Shown piece by piece: positions 1 through 7,734 of a stretch of 37,532 nt of DNA. A program made the translations under genes and the position numbers. Positions within the stretch are counted from its first letter, which is position 1. The number at the start of each line of letters is the position of its first letter. Below the pieces are notes generated by a model that was not told where the DNA came from, did no database searches, and saw nothing but the letters and a program-made list of their open reading frames with translations. Source of the stretch: a virus; the IMG/VR virus record IMGVR_UViG_3300048121_000202, positions 1-37,532 of that record. The stretch is one strand, 5' to 3'.

Positions 1-945
1 TATTCTCATGCGTTCTGAGCCACCAGTCTTAAAAAATATAGGTGCAGCACCATTGGTGTTGGTATATGCGTCAATACCATCTCTACCATAATCTGTATAG
101 AAAAAGTCAGTAGTATCAAGAAAACGAACTTTAGATGAACTTGCGTCATTGATTTGCATTTTAGCAGTAGGACTACTCGTTCCAATTCCAACATTTCCTG
201 ACGAGTCTATTCTCATGCGTTCTGAACCATTGGTTCTTAAACCCATGTAATTACTTCCATGATGATACTGAATAAGACCTCTGTAGTTTTCTGCTCCAGT
301 TACTCCATCAGCAAAAGCTAAATAACCTATACCACTTGTTCCTGATAAAACCTGTATTTGACCATTTGTGCTAGAGCTTCCAACAACTAAATTTACACCA
401 GTATCAAAATTGTAGTCTGCTGGATTACTCATTCCAATTCCAACGTTGCCTGATGTGTCTATTCTCATGCGTTCTGCATCGTTGACTTCAAACGCCATAA
501 CTTGTGAGCTACCACTTGCTTTTATTTGTGTTTCCCCTGAAACAGCTAAAATTGCACCACCAAAAGTTCCTCCATATTCTAAATCTACTCTACCTTGATT
601 TGTTCCATTTACTGTTAATGTAGTTACATTACTGTAAGCATTTGGAGATGAAGTTCCAATTCCAACATTCTCACTACTATCAATTGTTATAGCTGTTGCA
701 CTAGCATTGTCATCAATACCTGTAGATGTAAAAGTCGTAAATGTTCCCGCAGCTGGGGTTGTGCCACCAATGACAGAACTATCAATTACTGCTCCGTCTA
801 GGTTTAATGCTACTGAAGTACCATTAGAGGCAAAGATTCCATCAAGAGTATCGAGGTCAGCGTTTAGCTTTGTTCCCCAAGTATCTGTAGATGCTCCTAC
901 TTCTGGTTTAGTTAAGTTTAAATTCGTTGTAAATGTATCTGCCAT
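1..945 (-). CDS. Tail fibre protein, N-terminal 315 codons only (partial copy)
   Basis: This is the first copy of the tail fibre gene, which is complete at 33136-34854. The window edge cuts it, so only the N-terminal 315 residues are here. They begin [17 protein letters not shown] and carry repeated '[19 protein letters not shown]'-type blocks. The C-terminal chaperone domain is missing only because the window starts here, so this is not a broken gene. See the entry at 33136 for function. Confidence 0.95.
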   Translation of the reverse strand, partial: MADTFTTNLNLTKPEVGASTDTWGTKLNADLDTLDGIFASNGTSVALNLDGAVIDSSVIGGTTPAAGTFTTFTSTGIDDNASATAITIDSSENVGIGTSSPNAYSNVTTLTVNGTNQGRVDLEYGGTFGGAILAVSGETQIKASGSSQVMAFEVNDAERMRIDTSGNVGIGMSNPADYNFDTGVNLVVGSSSTNGQIQVLSGTSGIGYLAFADGVTGAENYRGLIQYHHGSNYMGLRTNGSERMRIDSSGNVGIGTSSPTAKMQINDASSSKVRFLDTTDFFYTDYGRDGIDAYTNTNGAAPIFFKTGGSERMRI

Positions 946-958
946 AATTTATTCCTGT

Positions 959-1612
959 TTATGCTGCGATGTCAGTCCAATTAGTATTTGTTGAGGACTG
1001 ATCTGTCCAAGTTGTTGTAGCTGGTGATTGGTCTATGTAAATAGTATCTGCTACAGTCTGGTCTTCCCATTTTAAACTACCTATCGCAGAAAAACCACTT
1101 GTTTGTTGAATACTAGAAGTGCCAAACTGAATCAGTGAGCCAGTGACATCTAGGTTAGTTGTAGCGTTTATTTGACTTGCCGCTGATACGATAAAGACAC
1201 CAGTAGCAGTTACGTTTGTAGATGCGGTAATATTTGATTCACCAACATCAATTTGTGTGCCTACCGCACTAAGACTTGTTGATGCCGCCATAATAACGCC
1301 ACCAATATCAATCTGTGTACCTACAGCGGTTAGGTTAGATGTTGCTGATATGTTTGACGCACCAAACTTAACTATGACTGCATCTGATGTAAGACCAGAT
1401 GTTGCTGTTATAGATGATGCACCTTGTATTGGTACGAGTCCAACTGCTGTGACACTAGAAGAAGCAGTTATTAATGCTTCTCCAGTTACAGGTACAACAC
1501 CAACCGCAGTTAGGTTTGATGTTGCTGTGATTGAGCTTTCAGCTAATTCAAATTGTGGTGTTCCCCAGTAAGACTTACCGTATCCACCAAAACCATAGCC
1601 AACTGAAGCCAT
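959..1612 (-). CDS. Virion protein with eight 20-residue beta-rich repeats
   Basis: The protein is 217 residues long and belongs to no family I can name. A Gly/Tyr-rich start (residues 1-24) is followed by eight back-to-back repeats of exactly 20 residues (about 25-184). Their core reads 'SxITATSNLTAVG' followed by about seven variable residues ending in Gly. The C terminus is Thr/Asp/Trp-rich (WTDQSSTNTNWTDIAA). The fixed period and the alternation of small polar and hydrophobic residues suggest a beta-solenoid or stacked beta-arch fold. It lies between the Gp80-like gene and the tail fibre gene, so a tail-tip, fibre-attachment or head-decoration role is likely. No strong Shine-Dalgarno sequence precedes the ATG, which lies 4 nt after the upstream stop, so coupled translation is probable. 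The second copy is at 34868-35521. Confidence 0.85.
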   Translation of the reverse strand: MASVGYGFGGYGKSYWGTPQFELAESSITATSNLTAVGVVPVTGEALITASSSVTAVGLVPIQGASSITATSGLTSDAVIVKFGASNISATSNLTAVGTQIDIGGVIMAASTSLSAVGTQIDVGESNITASTNVTATGVFIVSAASQINATTNLDVTGSLIQFGTSSIQQTSGFSAIGSLKWEDQTVADTIYIDQSPATTTWTDQSSTNTNWTDIAA

Positions 1613-1616
1613 GTTA

Positions 1617-2000
1617 TTAAGCTACAGTTATGTCTATAGCACCTGCATTAAATCTAAATACATCTCCAGTAGAAACAGTTTTGCTTGTAGTTAAGTTACC
1701 ATAAGCAAGTAAGTTACCAGATGATAAAGCGTCAAAAACACCTACTGCAACAACAGTACCGTAATTAGCTGTAGCTGTTGGGTATTCTATAGCTGATGTG
1801 TTTGATGCTGTATCAGCAGTGACAGTAAAAGCTGCTGTTTTTCTTACATAGCCTCCGCCAGAAACTTCTGTTCCACCACCAGTATCAGATGGTGCTGATG
1901 TATATAATGCTACATATAATGTTGCTGGAGCTGTATAGGCTGATCCACCAAATACATGACCAACAACTTTGTTTTCTAAATAATCTGAAAATCCAGCCAT
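1617..2000 (-). CDS. Gp80-like phage structural protein
   Basis: This 127-residue protein begins MAGFSDYLENKVVGHVFGG and continues with 'YVALYTSAPSDTGGGTEVSGGGYVR'-like sequence (residues about 29-53). That layout is typical of a very common small phage virion family often annotated as 'phage tail fibre protein / Gp80'. It is rich in Thr, Ala and Gly and predicted all-beta, with no signal peptide or membrane segment. Its start is well supported by an AAGGAGA Shine-Dalgarno sequence. It sits directly downstream of the adaptor gene. The exact virion location is not known to me; head decoration and tail attachment are both possible. The second copy is at 35526-35909. Confidence 0.8.
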   Translation of the reverse strand: MAGFSDYLENKVVGHVFGGSAYTAPATLYVALYTSAPSDTGGGTEVSGGGYVRKTAAFTVTADTASNTSAIEYPTATANYGTVVAVGVFDALSSGNLLAYGNLTTSKTVSTGDVFRFNAGAIDITVA

Positions 2001-2014
2001 TCTATTCTCCTTTA

Positions 2015-2662
2015 TTAATTACCGTAGTAATAATTTCTTTTTTGTTTTTTTCCGTAAGTTCTTCTTCTCATCATTAAAGAACCTTTACCAAATGCAGCTT
2101 TCTCTTGTTCGAGTCTCATTTCTTCTAATGCTTTCTCAAACTGTTGAGTGAACATTGGTATTCTTTCATCTTCCATTAAGAAGATAGAAGCGTGTTTTAA
2201 TGCACCATATAAATAAACATCTGGGTGCGAGACTGATACAAAGTTACTTGTATTGGTATCACTTAATGCAGATATTTTAGCATAGTAAGTTAGCTGTAGG
2301 GTATATTCTCCATCAGGAGTTGGTGCTAATTCGATGGAGTCATCAACCATTGCAAAGTAAACTGGTTGACCTACAGAGTTGTTATTTGATTTTCTATAGA
2401 CATCTAATGACTCTATAGATTGTTGGAATAAAGGACTGAAATCGTTTGATGTAATTTCTACATTAATTGCCTCTATCCAATCTGTTGGAACTGTTAAATA
2501 TTGTGAGTCAGCTGTAGCAGTTGCTCTTTTAATCATGTCTTTGGTTCTTAACCTTCTGTTAAGTTCTGCTTCGACATTATCGATAAACGTATCTATATCA
2601 GACGTTAAATCTGATCTATTAAGATAATTTGCTATTGCTGTTTTTAATTCTGCATATGTCAT
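2015..2662 (-). CDS. Head-tail adaptor protein, SU10-adaptor-like
   Basis: The 215-residue protein opens MTYAELKTAIANYLNRSDLT and continues 'DIDTFIDNVEAELNRRLRTKDM'. This alpha-helical N terminus is characteristic of the phage adaptor family typified by phage SU10, which rings the portal and receives the tail nozzle. The C terminus is strongly basic (KGSLMMRRRTYGKKQKRNYYYGN, about residues 193-215), fitting a position near packaged DNA or the DNA channel. It overlaps the upstream gene by 4 nt (ATGA). The gene order capsid, small protein, adaptor supports the call. The second copy is at 35924-36571. Confidence 0.8.
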   Translation of the reverse strand: MTYAELKTAIANYLNRSDLTSDIDTFIDNVEAELNRRLRTKDMIKRATATADSQYLTVPTDWIEAINVEITSNDFSPLFQQSIESLDVYRKSNNNSVGQPVYFAMVDDSIELAPTPDGEYTLQLTYYAKISALSDTNTSNFVSVSHPDVYLYGALKHASIFLMEDERIPMFTQQFEKALEEMRLEQEKAAFGKGSLMMRRRTYGKKQKRNYYYGN

Positions 2663-2958
2663 ACTTTACCTTGCCAAGTTCTAAATACTTTATTATCTGG
2701 GTCGTTGAGCCATTGTTTCCATTTAGCTCTATCCTTTGACCAGCCTTCGCGTAATGCCTTTTGCCAAATCACCATAGGGACTTCAGCAATGTGTCGCATA
2801 TCTTTTCCAGGCTTAAGTGTATTGTCTCTTAGTTTCTTAACGTGGTCAATGACGGGAGCAACATCTTGAGTCGTATGATAAACCAGCTTGTCATCTTCGG
2901 TAATGAACTCTGATTTATAACCAGTTTTATGGTCTGTGATTGTACGTTTTGTTGCCAT
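2659..2958 (-). CDS. Small hypothetical protein between capsid and adaptor
   Basis: I do not recognise this 99-residue protein. It is charged, beginning MATKRTITDHKTGYKSEF, with a Trp-rich C-terminal half (IWQKALREGWSKDRAKWKQWLNDPDNKVFRTW) that looks helical. No Shine-Dalgarno sequence is visible before the ATG. Instead a GC-rich hairpin (2972-2991) lies 13 nt upstream, so its translation or transcription may be limited relative to capsid. It ends in an ATGA overlap with the adaptor gene, implying coupled expression. A minor head or connector protein is the simplest guess. The second copy is at 36568-36867. Confidence 0.75.
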   Translation of the reverse strand: MATKRTITDHKTGYKSEFITEDDKLVYHTTQDVAPVIDHVKKLRDNTLKPGKDMRHIAEVPMVIWQKALREGWSKDRAKWKQWLNDPDNKVFRTWQGKV

Positions 2959-2971
2959 GTTAAATAAGGGC

Positions 2972-2991
2972 GGGAGAGCCGAAGCTCTCCC
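2972..2991 (-). terminator. UUCG-tetraloop hairpin after the capsid gene
   Basis: In the minus-strand RNA an 8-bp perfect stem GGGAGAGC/GCUCUCCC closes on UUCG with a C-G closing pair, the classic extra-stable tetraloop. It fills the short gap between the capsid stop (3007) and the next start (2958). No uridine run follows directly (GCCCUUAUUUAAC), so it may be a partial terminator or an mRNA 3' stabiliser that sets high capsid expression. The identical second copy is at 36881-36900. Confidence 0.7.
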
Positions 2992-3006
2992 TGAATTCTA
3001 ACTAAC

Positions 3007-3948
3007 TTATGAAGTTGTTAAATCTGCGACTATACCGTGAGCAGCTTCGTTGCTCATTTCTAATCCATATTCTGTCACAATCATTTTAGTTTGTGCATCA
3101 CCTACAGTAGCGATATCAACTGTTTTAAAGTCTCTTAAGAAAGAAACTTTAGCATAGTCTGGATCAACTAATAATAGTGATCTTTCTCTACTGAAGTTAG
3201 ATGGAACGATTTTTAACTCACCAAAGTCTGAAGCATAAATAGAAACAGAAGCCTCTACTGTGTTTGCATCAACCATTTGTCTAGCTGAACTTCTACCTGT
3301 GAAACCAGATATTTTCTGCTTGTTTACAGGGCCACAGATTGCCATTGAAGGCTCTCCACCGTTTGTGAAACAAGATTGTAATACTGCTTTAAGTAAAGTT
3401 TCAGTTAAAGCTCTTTGAGTTCCGTCTGTTGGAGCTGTACCACCACCAGTAGGTGCGCCTGCTGCTGCTTTACTGTAATTGGATTTTATCCAAGACTCAA
3501 AGCCACCAGTTTTTCTAGCTGTTGTTGCGTTACCAGTTGTTTTACCACCATTTTGACAGAGAGCTGTTTCCATGTCTCTTTTCAATGCTTTAGCCATAAT
3601 AGCTAATTGATGAGCCATTTCTGACTTCTTACCAGCTGGGTCAGATGCTTGTTGAGAACCAGATACAGTTGCATCTCTTGAAGAGATCATTGCAACATTA
3701 CTAACTCTAGTTGTAGCAGTAGAAGCTGAAGTAGCTCCGTCTAATCTAAAGCCTTCTAGTTCACCAGCTGCATCAACAGTTGGTAGAGTTTCTGTTTGCC
3801 AATCGAAAACTACGTTCTTGATTGAATTTTTACCAATAGCACTCATAAATGGAGTAGCTTGTGGTGAGATGTTATAAATTACGTCACTCAGTTGTTCTCT
3901 ATCAGAAGTCGCTGAGTAAGTATCAAATGCGTTTGTTACTTTTGCCAT
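3007..3948 (-). CDS. Major capsid protein, SU10-type (DUF5309)
   Basis: The 313-residue protein has the layout of the SU10 major capsid family (DUF5309, HK97 fold). The N-terminal region reads 'SDVIYNISPQATPFMSAIGK' (about 21-40), with 'VFDWQTETL' after it. The central helix ('KSEMAHQLAIMAKALKRDME', about 109-128) is the expected spine helix. An Ala/Gly/Thr-rich insertion lies near 135-170, and the C-terminal beta domain follows. An AGGAATT Shine-Dalgarno sequence precedes the ATG. It follows the scaffold gene and is followed by a stable hairpin. It forms the icosahedral or prolate head shell. A 5'-truncated second copy runs into the window end. Confidence 0.9.
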   Translation of the reverse strand: MAKVTNAFDTYSATSDREQLSDVIYNISPQATPFMSAIGKNSIKNVVFDWQTETLPTVDAAGELEGFRLDGATSASTATTRVSNVAMISSRDATVSGSQQASDPAGKKSEMAHQLAIMAKALKRDMETALCQNGGKTTGNATTARKTGGFESWIKSNYSKAAAGAPTGGGTAPTDGTQRALTETLLKAVLQSCFTNGGEPSMAICGPVNKQKISGFTGRSSARQMVDANTVEASVSIYASDFGELKIVPSNFSRERSLLLVDPDYAKVSFLRDFKTVDIATVGDAQTKMIVTEYGLEMSNEAAHGIVADLTTS

Positions 3949-3975
3949 GATATTTAATTCCTATGTTTTAAAAGT

Positions 3976-4968
3976 TTATATTAATTGTTCAAATAATTTA
4001 GCTGCATCCTGAACCTTTCCAGTCTTAGCTAATTTTTGACGCGCTCTTTTCACAGGAGTTGTTGTTTTGGGTACGTTTGAAGTGCCAGGTCGTGCGGTTC
4101 GAGCTGCCGCTTTCTTTTCAGTTGGTTTCACTTTAGTCGCTTGTTGTGTCTTATGTTGTAGCCATGCGTTTCTTAAACCAAGTAAAACTCGGTAGTCATA
4201 AACGCTGTCCATCTCTTGAGGTGTGTACCCAAGAACATTAACACCATAATCACGAATTGCCATCTTTTCTTTTGATGCCATTTCGTTATCTTGCCATTCT
4301 GGTATTTGTTCAAGCAACTGTTGATTTCCGTATTCAACAAACTGTTGAAGTTTCTTTTGCTGTTCAGCTTGAGACTCTTGTTGGAGTCTTAGTGATTCAG
4401 CCTGTACGGATTGTAACTTTTGCTTTTTCTCATTCCAGATGTCTTTTTCACGGACATAAGCAATAGGGTCTGCTTCGTAAAGTGCATTCCAATCTGGCTC
4501 GTTTCCTAACTCGCCTTTCAAAGTCGCTTCCATTTTTGGTAACAACTGTGAATAAATTGCGTCTTTTTGAGAAACCTCTTGTTGTTGAGCTTCAATAGCT
4601 TTTCGCTGTTGAGCTAACTCTTGAGTTTTTCTCGTATAATCTCTTTGGCGACTGTATCCGTTTTGGAGTTCTTCAAGCGTGACCTGTGTATCTTCGCCAT
4701 CTACTTTAATTGTATATAGCTGTGGTTGCTCGGACTCCTCTTCTTCTACTTGATCTTCTTGAGGTTCGTCTTCATATACATCTGCTTCAAGCTCTTCTTC
4801 GTAAGATTCATTATCTTCGATAACTTCCTCTTCGTTAACTAGCTCTTCCGATGCTTGTTGTTCTATTTCGTTTTCTGGTTGCTCGTCTGGAGTCAAAAAA
4901 CTTTCAAAAGATTGTTCTGTCTCTTGCATGTTTGTTTGTAAACCAATCGGCTTTGCGTTGTTGGTCAT
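3976..4968 (-). CDS. Capsid assembly scaffold-like protein
   Basis: The protein is 330 residues from the preferred start. An ATG six bases upstream is possible but would abut the AAGGA Shine-Dalgarno sequence. The N terminus (about 20-80) is extremely acidic, with long Glu runs. The middle (about 95-200) is a Gln/Glu/Lys-rich, coiled-coil-like region (QRDYTRKTQELAQQRKAIEA). The C-terminal 50 residues are basic (VKPTEKKAAARTARPG, TTPVKRARQKLAKTGKVQ). This acidic, coiled-coil, basic layout directly upstream of the capsid gene is typical of phage scaffolds, in which the basic end contacts the shell. No protease gene is visible nearby, so the scaffold may leave intact. Family-level sequence identity was not established. 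Confidence 0.8.
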   Translation of the reverse strand: MTNNAKPIGLQTNMQETEQSFESFLTPDEQPENEIEQQASEELVNEEEVIEDNESYEEELEADVYEDEPQEDQVEEEESEQPQLYTIKVDGEDTQVTLEELQNGYSRQRDYTRKTQELAQQRKAIEAQQQEVSQKDAIYSQLLPKMEATLKGELGNEPDWNALYEADPIAYVREKDIWNEKKQKLQSVQAESLRLQQESQAEQQKKLQQFVEYGNQQLLEQIPEWQDNEMASKEKMAIRDYGVNVLGYTPQEMDSVYDYRVLLGLRNAWLQHKTQQATKVKPTEKKAAARTARPGTSNVPKTTTPVKRARQKLAKTGKVQDAAKLFEQLI

Positions 4969-5019
4969 AATCATTCCTTAAAAATGTAAAGTAATATTTT
5001 AACAATACTTATCTAAATT

Positions 5020-5280
5020 TTACACAACTTTGTGCAATCTTCCTAATTGAGCTTTTGTGATTTTACCCTTCTCTACGATAATGCGTAGATGTCTTTCGAC
5101 TTCTGGTAATAGTTTGATTGCTTTGTGTAAATTTTCTCTTTTACTTATATCATCTTGCTTGGATGATAACCATAAATTTATGTATTCATTTTTAAGTTCT
5201 TCGATTGCGTTTGTGAAAGTTTCAGCGTTAAGAATTAACTCTGCTTCGTTTGAATTTAAAATATCTTCTTGTGATGGCAT
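5020..5280 (-). CDS. Small helical hypothetical protein upstream of scaffold
   Basis: This 86-residue charged protein is probably all-helical (NAIEELKNEYINLWLSSKQ, then DISKRENLHKAIKLLPEVER). I do not recognise the family. There is no Cys cluster, signal peptide or membrane segment. It starts 3 nt after the stop of the 423-residue gene and has a GGAAG Shine-Dalgarno sequence. It sits between that gene and the scaffold, so a minor head-assembly role is plausible but unproven. Confidence 0.75.
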   Translation of the reverse strand: MPSQEDILNSNEAELILNAETFTNAIEELKNEYINLWLSSKQDDISKRENLHKAIKLLPEVERHLRIIVEKGKITKAQLGRLHKVV

Positions 5281-5283
5281 TAA

Positions 5284-6555
5284 TTATCTTCCAAATCTTC
5301 TAACTTGTGAATAGTCAATACCAGGTGTAAATGATGAAACTGGTGATGGCTCAAAACTTTGTAAACCACTTGGTGAAAAATCATTCTGGAAAGAATCAGA
5401 AATATTTTTTACTAATCCTAATCCTGGTACAGCCATAGGAACTACTGCTTCCATAAATGCTGGTATTCCTAAATTGATTGCACTACCTACTGGTAGTTCT
5501 TCTTTATATGTATCCATGTTTATAGGAGACTTATTTATAAATTCATCAAGCTCAACTTGATATTGATTTCTTACACCGTCATCAGCTGGTATTTGTGTTA
5601 GTTCATCTTTATTAGAAATTAAATTTAGTAACTCTTGTTGTGATGATACTTTTGCTGTTTCTTGTGGAGACATACCAACTGGTGTTTGAGGTGGATTTTG
5701 ATTTAGTAAATTATTAAGTGGTACTTGTGGTACTTTATAATCTTCACTTGGTATATCGATAAACCTTGACATATTATCAATAAATAGTTCATCTGGTACT
5801 TTTGGAATTATTAATGATTCAGGTATATCCGTTGGTATAGGCATATCAACTGGGCCTTGTACTAATTCTCTTGGAGTAAATATATCTTGTTCAATAAAAG
5901 GACTATCATTTATAAATAGTTGATCTTGCTGTATTGGAGGAAATGGCATATCAACTGGGCCTCTTATATTTGGTATATCTATTTCTGAGTCCGTTATATC
6001 TTGAAGAATTTGCTCTATATTAAATTCTTGTGGTGGTAATTGTACTGGTTGTTCTGTTGGGACTTGATATCCAGTAACGTCAGCATTATTACCAAAGATA
6101 TTTCTAAACGGTATATTTTTTCGGTCTTGATGTATTCTTACGCCACCGATACCAGTTCCAAAAAAGCTAGGATCGTCTGGAGTTCCTCGTGGTGGCACGG
6201 TATAGCCATAGGGATTTGAAACATTACCATAGTTAATGTCAGCTTGAGTAAACCCTTCTGGATTAGCAGCTGAATAACTCATGCTTGGTGCAATCATATT
6301 AGGTACGTTTTGGCCACCAGCTATTGATTGAGCATAGTTTAATCCACTTGAATAAGTGGGGTATGTTTGCGTATTTATTGGCATATCATAGCCTTGATTT
6401 TGAGTGTAGCCATTTATAACATTATTAAGGTTATCAATGTTTACTTGTCCATTGATGTCTGTTATGCCTTCAATACCACCTATTTCATCTCTCATTAATG
6501 GAGTTAGATTGCCTAATGCTGCGATATATTCTTCTGGGTCGTATGTTGTTGCCAT
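5284..6555 (-). CDS. Proline/asparagine-rich, probably disordered virion-associated protein
   Basis: This 423-residue protein has no recognised fold. It is rich in Pro, Asn, Gln, Ile and Gly with few charged helices, so most of it is likely disordered. Two 'GPVDMP' motifs, each followed by Pro-rich sequence (about 200-240), and several 'PxxxIPxxLFI'-type stretches form loose internal repeats. A hydrophobic segment near residues 365-385 (LGIPAFMEAVVPMAVPGLGLV) could associate with membrane. A TAGGAAA Shine-Dalgarno sequence supports the start. It lies between the lysis cassette and the head genes. A low-copy virion protein, or one that acts at the envelope during lysis, are both possible. Confidence 0.7.
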   Translation of the reverse strand: MATTYDPEEYIAALGNLTPLMRDEIGGIEGITDINGQVNIDNLNNVINGYTQNQGYDMPINTQTYPTYSSGLNYAQSIAGGQNVPNMIAPSMSYSAANPEGFTQADINYGNVSNPYGYTVPPRGTPDDPSFFGTGIGGVRIHQDRKNIPFRNIFGNNADVTGYQVPTEQPVQLPPQEFNIEQILQDITDSEIDIPNIRGPVDMPFPPIQQDQLFINDSPFIEQDIFTPRELVQGPVDMPIPTDIPESLIIPKVPDELFIDNMSRFIDIPSEDYKVPQVPLNNLLNQNPPQTPVGMSPQETAKVSSQQELLNLISNKDELTQIPADDGVRNQYQVELDEFINKSPINMDTYKEELPVGSAINLGIPAFMEAVVPMAVPGLGLVKNISDSFQNDFSPSGLQSFEPSPVSSFTPGIDYSQVRRFGR

Positions 6556-6564
6556 AATTATTTC

Positions 6565-6801
6565 CTAGTTAGCTATTAGTTTATCAATTTTTTCGTCTAA
6601 TTTGTCTAATCTATCGAAAATTCTTTGCATGTCTAAATGGAGGTCTTGTTTGGTTGCGTAGCGTGTTGGGATTTCTTCTCTGGTTTTATTAACAAGTATT
6701 TCAACTCGTTTAACATCTGCCGCGTTAGTACGGATACTATAGATAATAGGAACATACACCAACGTAATGATTGCGTTCCAAAATAAAATAGGGTTGTCCA
6801 T
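6565..6801 (-). CDS. Membrane-anchored coiled-coil protein in the lysis cassette
   Basis: The protein is 78 residues from MDNPILFWNAIITLVYVPIIYS. A GGAG Shine-Dalgarno sequence at the right distance favours this ATG over a TTG 12 nt upstream. Residues about 4-24 form one membrane span. The rest is a charged amphipathic coiled coil ending 'IFDRLDKLDEKIDKLIAN'. The start overlaps the endolysin stop by one base (TAATG). An N-terminal anchor plus a periplasmic coiled coil directly after holin and endolysin resembles an inner-membrane spanin (Rz-like) or a holin modulator. I see no lipoprotein partner, so the spanin reading is tentative. Confidence 0.75.
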   Translation of the reverse strand: MDNPILFWNAIITLVYVPIIYSIRTNAADVKRVEILVNKTREEIPTRYATKQDLHLDMQRIFDRLDKLDEKIDKLIAN

Positions 6802-7172
6802 TAATAACTCCAAATGTGTGGTCTTGGTCTGTTTGGTTTTTCTTCTGAAATATCTAAGTGTATAAATCGAGAGTCGCCTTTTTGGTTTACGCCAATACCA
6901 GTAAATCCATAATCTCTAGCTTTCGATACTATTTGTAGAGCCTTATCTCCTCTTACATATATATCAGCCGCTAGGCCTTCTGCATGAGTTCCTGGAGTTT
7001 TCTTCTTTGCTTCTATTGGGTGGTCTTCACACCTGTACCCAGAAGTTATAATAAAGGGAAAATCCAGCTCTGTTCTTAGTGATTGTAACTTATTTATTAG
7101 TTCGTGTGAAATACCATTTTTACCACAGTGTTTGCAAGAAAACTCTTCTTCTTTAAAGTTTACCCAAGACAT
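6801..7172 (-). CDS. Endolysin, zinc peptidase of family M15
   Basis: The protein is 123 residues from MSWVNFKEEEF. The open frame continues further upstream, but that part only overlaps the holin. The fold is the compact D-Ala-D-Ala carboxypeptidase/L-Ala-D-Glu endopeptidase type that cleaves peptidoglycan peptide stems. Zinc and catalytic signatures are visible: 'GTHAEGLAAD' gives His63 and Asp70, and 'FIHLD' gives His105. Two Cys (13, 16) near the N terminus are common in phage members. There is no signal peptide, so release depends on the holin. The start overlaps the holin stop by one base (TAATG) and its own stop overlaps the next start in the same way, so the cassette is tightly coupled. 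Confidence 0.92.
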   Translation of the reverse strand: MSWVNFKEEEFSCKHCGKNGISHELINKLQSLRTELDFPFIITSGYRCEDHPIEAKKKTPGTHAEGLAADIYVRGDKALQIVSKARDYGFTGIGVNQKGDSRFIHLDISEEKPNRPRPHIWSY

Positions 7173-7543
7173 TATTTCCCTACGCCTTTGACCCTTTCGT
7201 ATGATCTTAGTCCACCAAGACCCAACATACCCATGAGTACAGGTAGCATAGTTGAGGTGTCTGCTTGTGGTACGACAATACCAAATGGAGCAGCGAGTGG
7301 ACTGATTAAAAAGTTTACTGCAAAACCACATACACAAATCCATGCTGTAGCGGGTCGCCATGATGATTGAAACCAGTCGCCTTTAGCATCAAGTTTGTTT
7401 ACTTCTATTTGTGCTTTAGCAATTTCGTGAACGTGCTTTTCAGACATGGTTGCAATTTCATGTGCAATCTTTTGCTTTGTGTCTGCATCTGGAATGAACT
7501 TATCAAGAAGTTCGCTTACTGGTTTTATTAGTTTTTCTATCAT
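7172..7543 (-). CDS. Holin, GTA_holin_3TM-like
   Basis: The 123-residue protein has a charged helical N terminus (1-55) and the family signature 'SSWRPATAWICVCGFAVNF' (about 60-78). A 'LISPLAAPFGI' segment and a last hydrophobic helix (about 98-114) follow. This matches the three-transmembrane holin family found in gene transfer agents and many alphaproteobacterial phages. It forms inner-membrane lesions that let the M15 endolysin reach the wall. The leader before the ATG is A/T-rich and lacks a Shine-Dalgarno sequence, which could keep synthesis low and help time lysis. It is first in the lysis cassette, upstream of endolysin. Confidence 0.88.
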   Translation of the reverse strand: MIEKLIKPVSELLDKFIPDADTKQKIAHEIATMSEKHVHEIAKAQIEVNKLDAKGDWFQSSWRPATAWICVCGFAVNFLISPLAAPFGIVVPQADTSTMLPVLMGMLGLGGLRSYERVKGVGK

Positions 7544-7581
7544 TTTTATTTTTATATAGTTGTTGTATTTTAGCCAAAGAA

Positions 7582-7734
7582 TTAACTGTCTGTTTTCTTT
7601 GTTTTTTTGTTTTTGTATTCATGCAAATGTTTATTAAGTTTCTTTGCTTTTCTTTTAAAAGACCATTCTAAATATTTACCAAGTAAGTAAGACAAGTTAC
7701 TTTTTGCCTTTAGCTTTTTTCTTAGCTGTTTCAC
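7582..7734 (-). CDS. Possible small basic protein, start uncertain
   Basis: A 50-codon frame beginning with GTG (7734), or 37 codons from a TTG at 7695, ends 'NKHLHEYKNKKTKKTDS'. The segment 'SYLLGKYLEWSFKRKAKKL' would form a basic amphipathic helix. Neither start has a good Shine-Dalgarno sequence, and the longer form overlaps the upstream gene. Its composition matches the neighbouring small Lys-rich genes. I do not recognise a family, and it could be noise. Confidence 0.4.
   Translation of the reverse strand: MKQLRKKLKAKSNLSYLLGKYLEWSFKRKAKKLNKHLHEYKNKKTKKTDS

Larger units (their letters stand above)
1..3623. repeat. Terminal direct repeat, left copy (same locus as 33910-37532)
   Basis: The first 3623 bases recur at 33910-37532 with a constant offset of 33909, and every gene in the two copies translates identically. 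The unit genome is therefore 33,909 bp. The repeat starts inside the tail fibre gene and ends inside the capsid gene, so it is not a gene-bounded biological repeat. It is either an assembly overlap of a circular genome or the terminal redundancy of a headful-packaged molecule. Confidence 0.97.

Noticed and set aside
1-700. CRISPR or insertion-sequence repeats from the recurrent ATTCTCATGCGTTCTGA string
   Set aside because: The string is in frame in the fibre gene and encodes its SERMRI structural block.
707-994. Plus-strand frames opposite the fibre and repeat genes (also 1257-1571 and their right-end copies)
   Set aside because: They are reverse-strand shadows of repetitive Thr/Ala/Ser codons in real genes and repeat with the same period.
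7172-7361. 64-residue N-terminal extension of the endolysin
   Set aside because: It lies entirely within the holin gene in another frame, has Cys/Trp/Arg-rich nonsense composition, and the TAATG overlap marks the true start.
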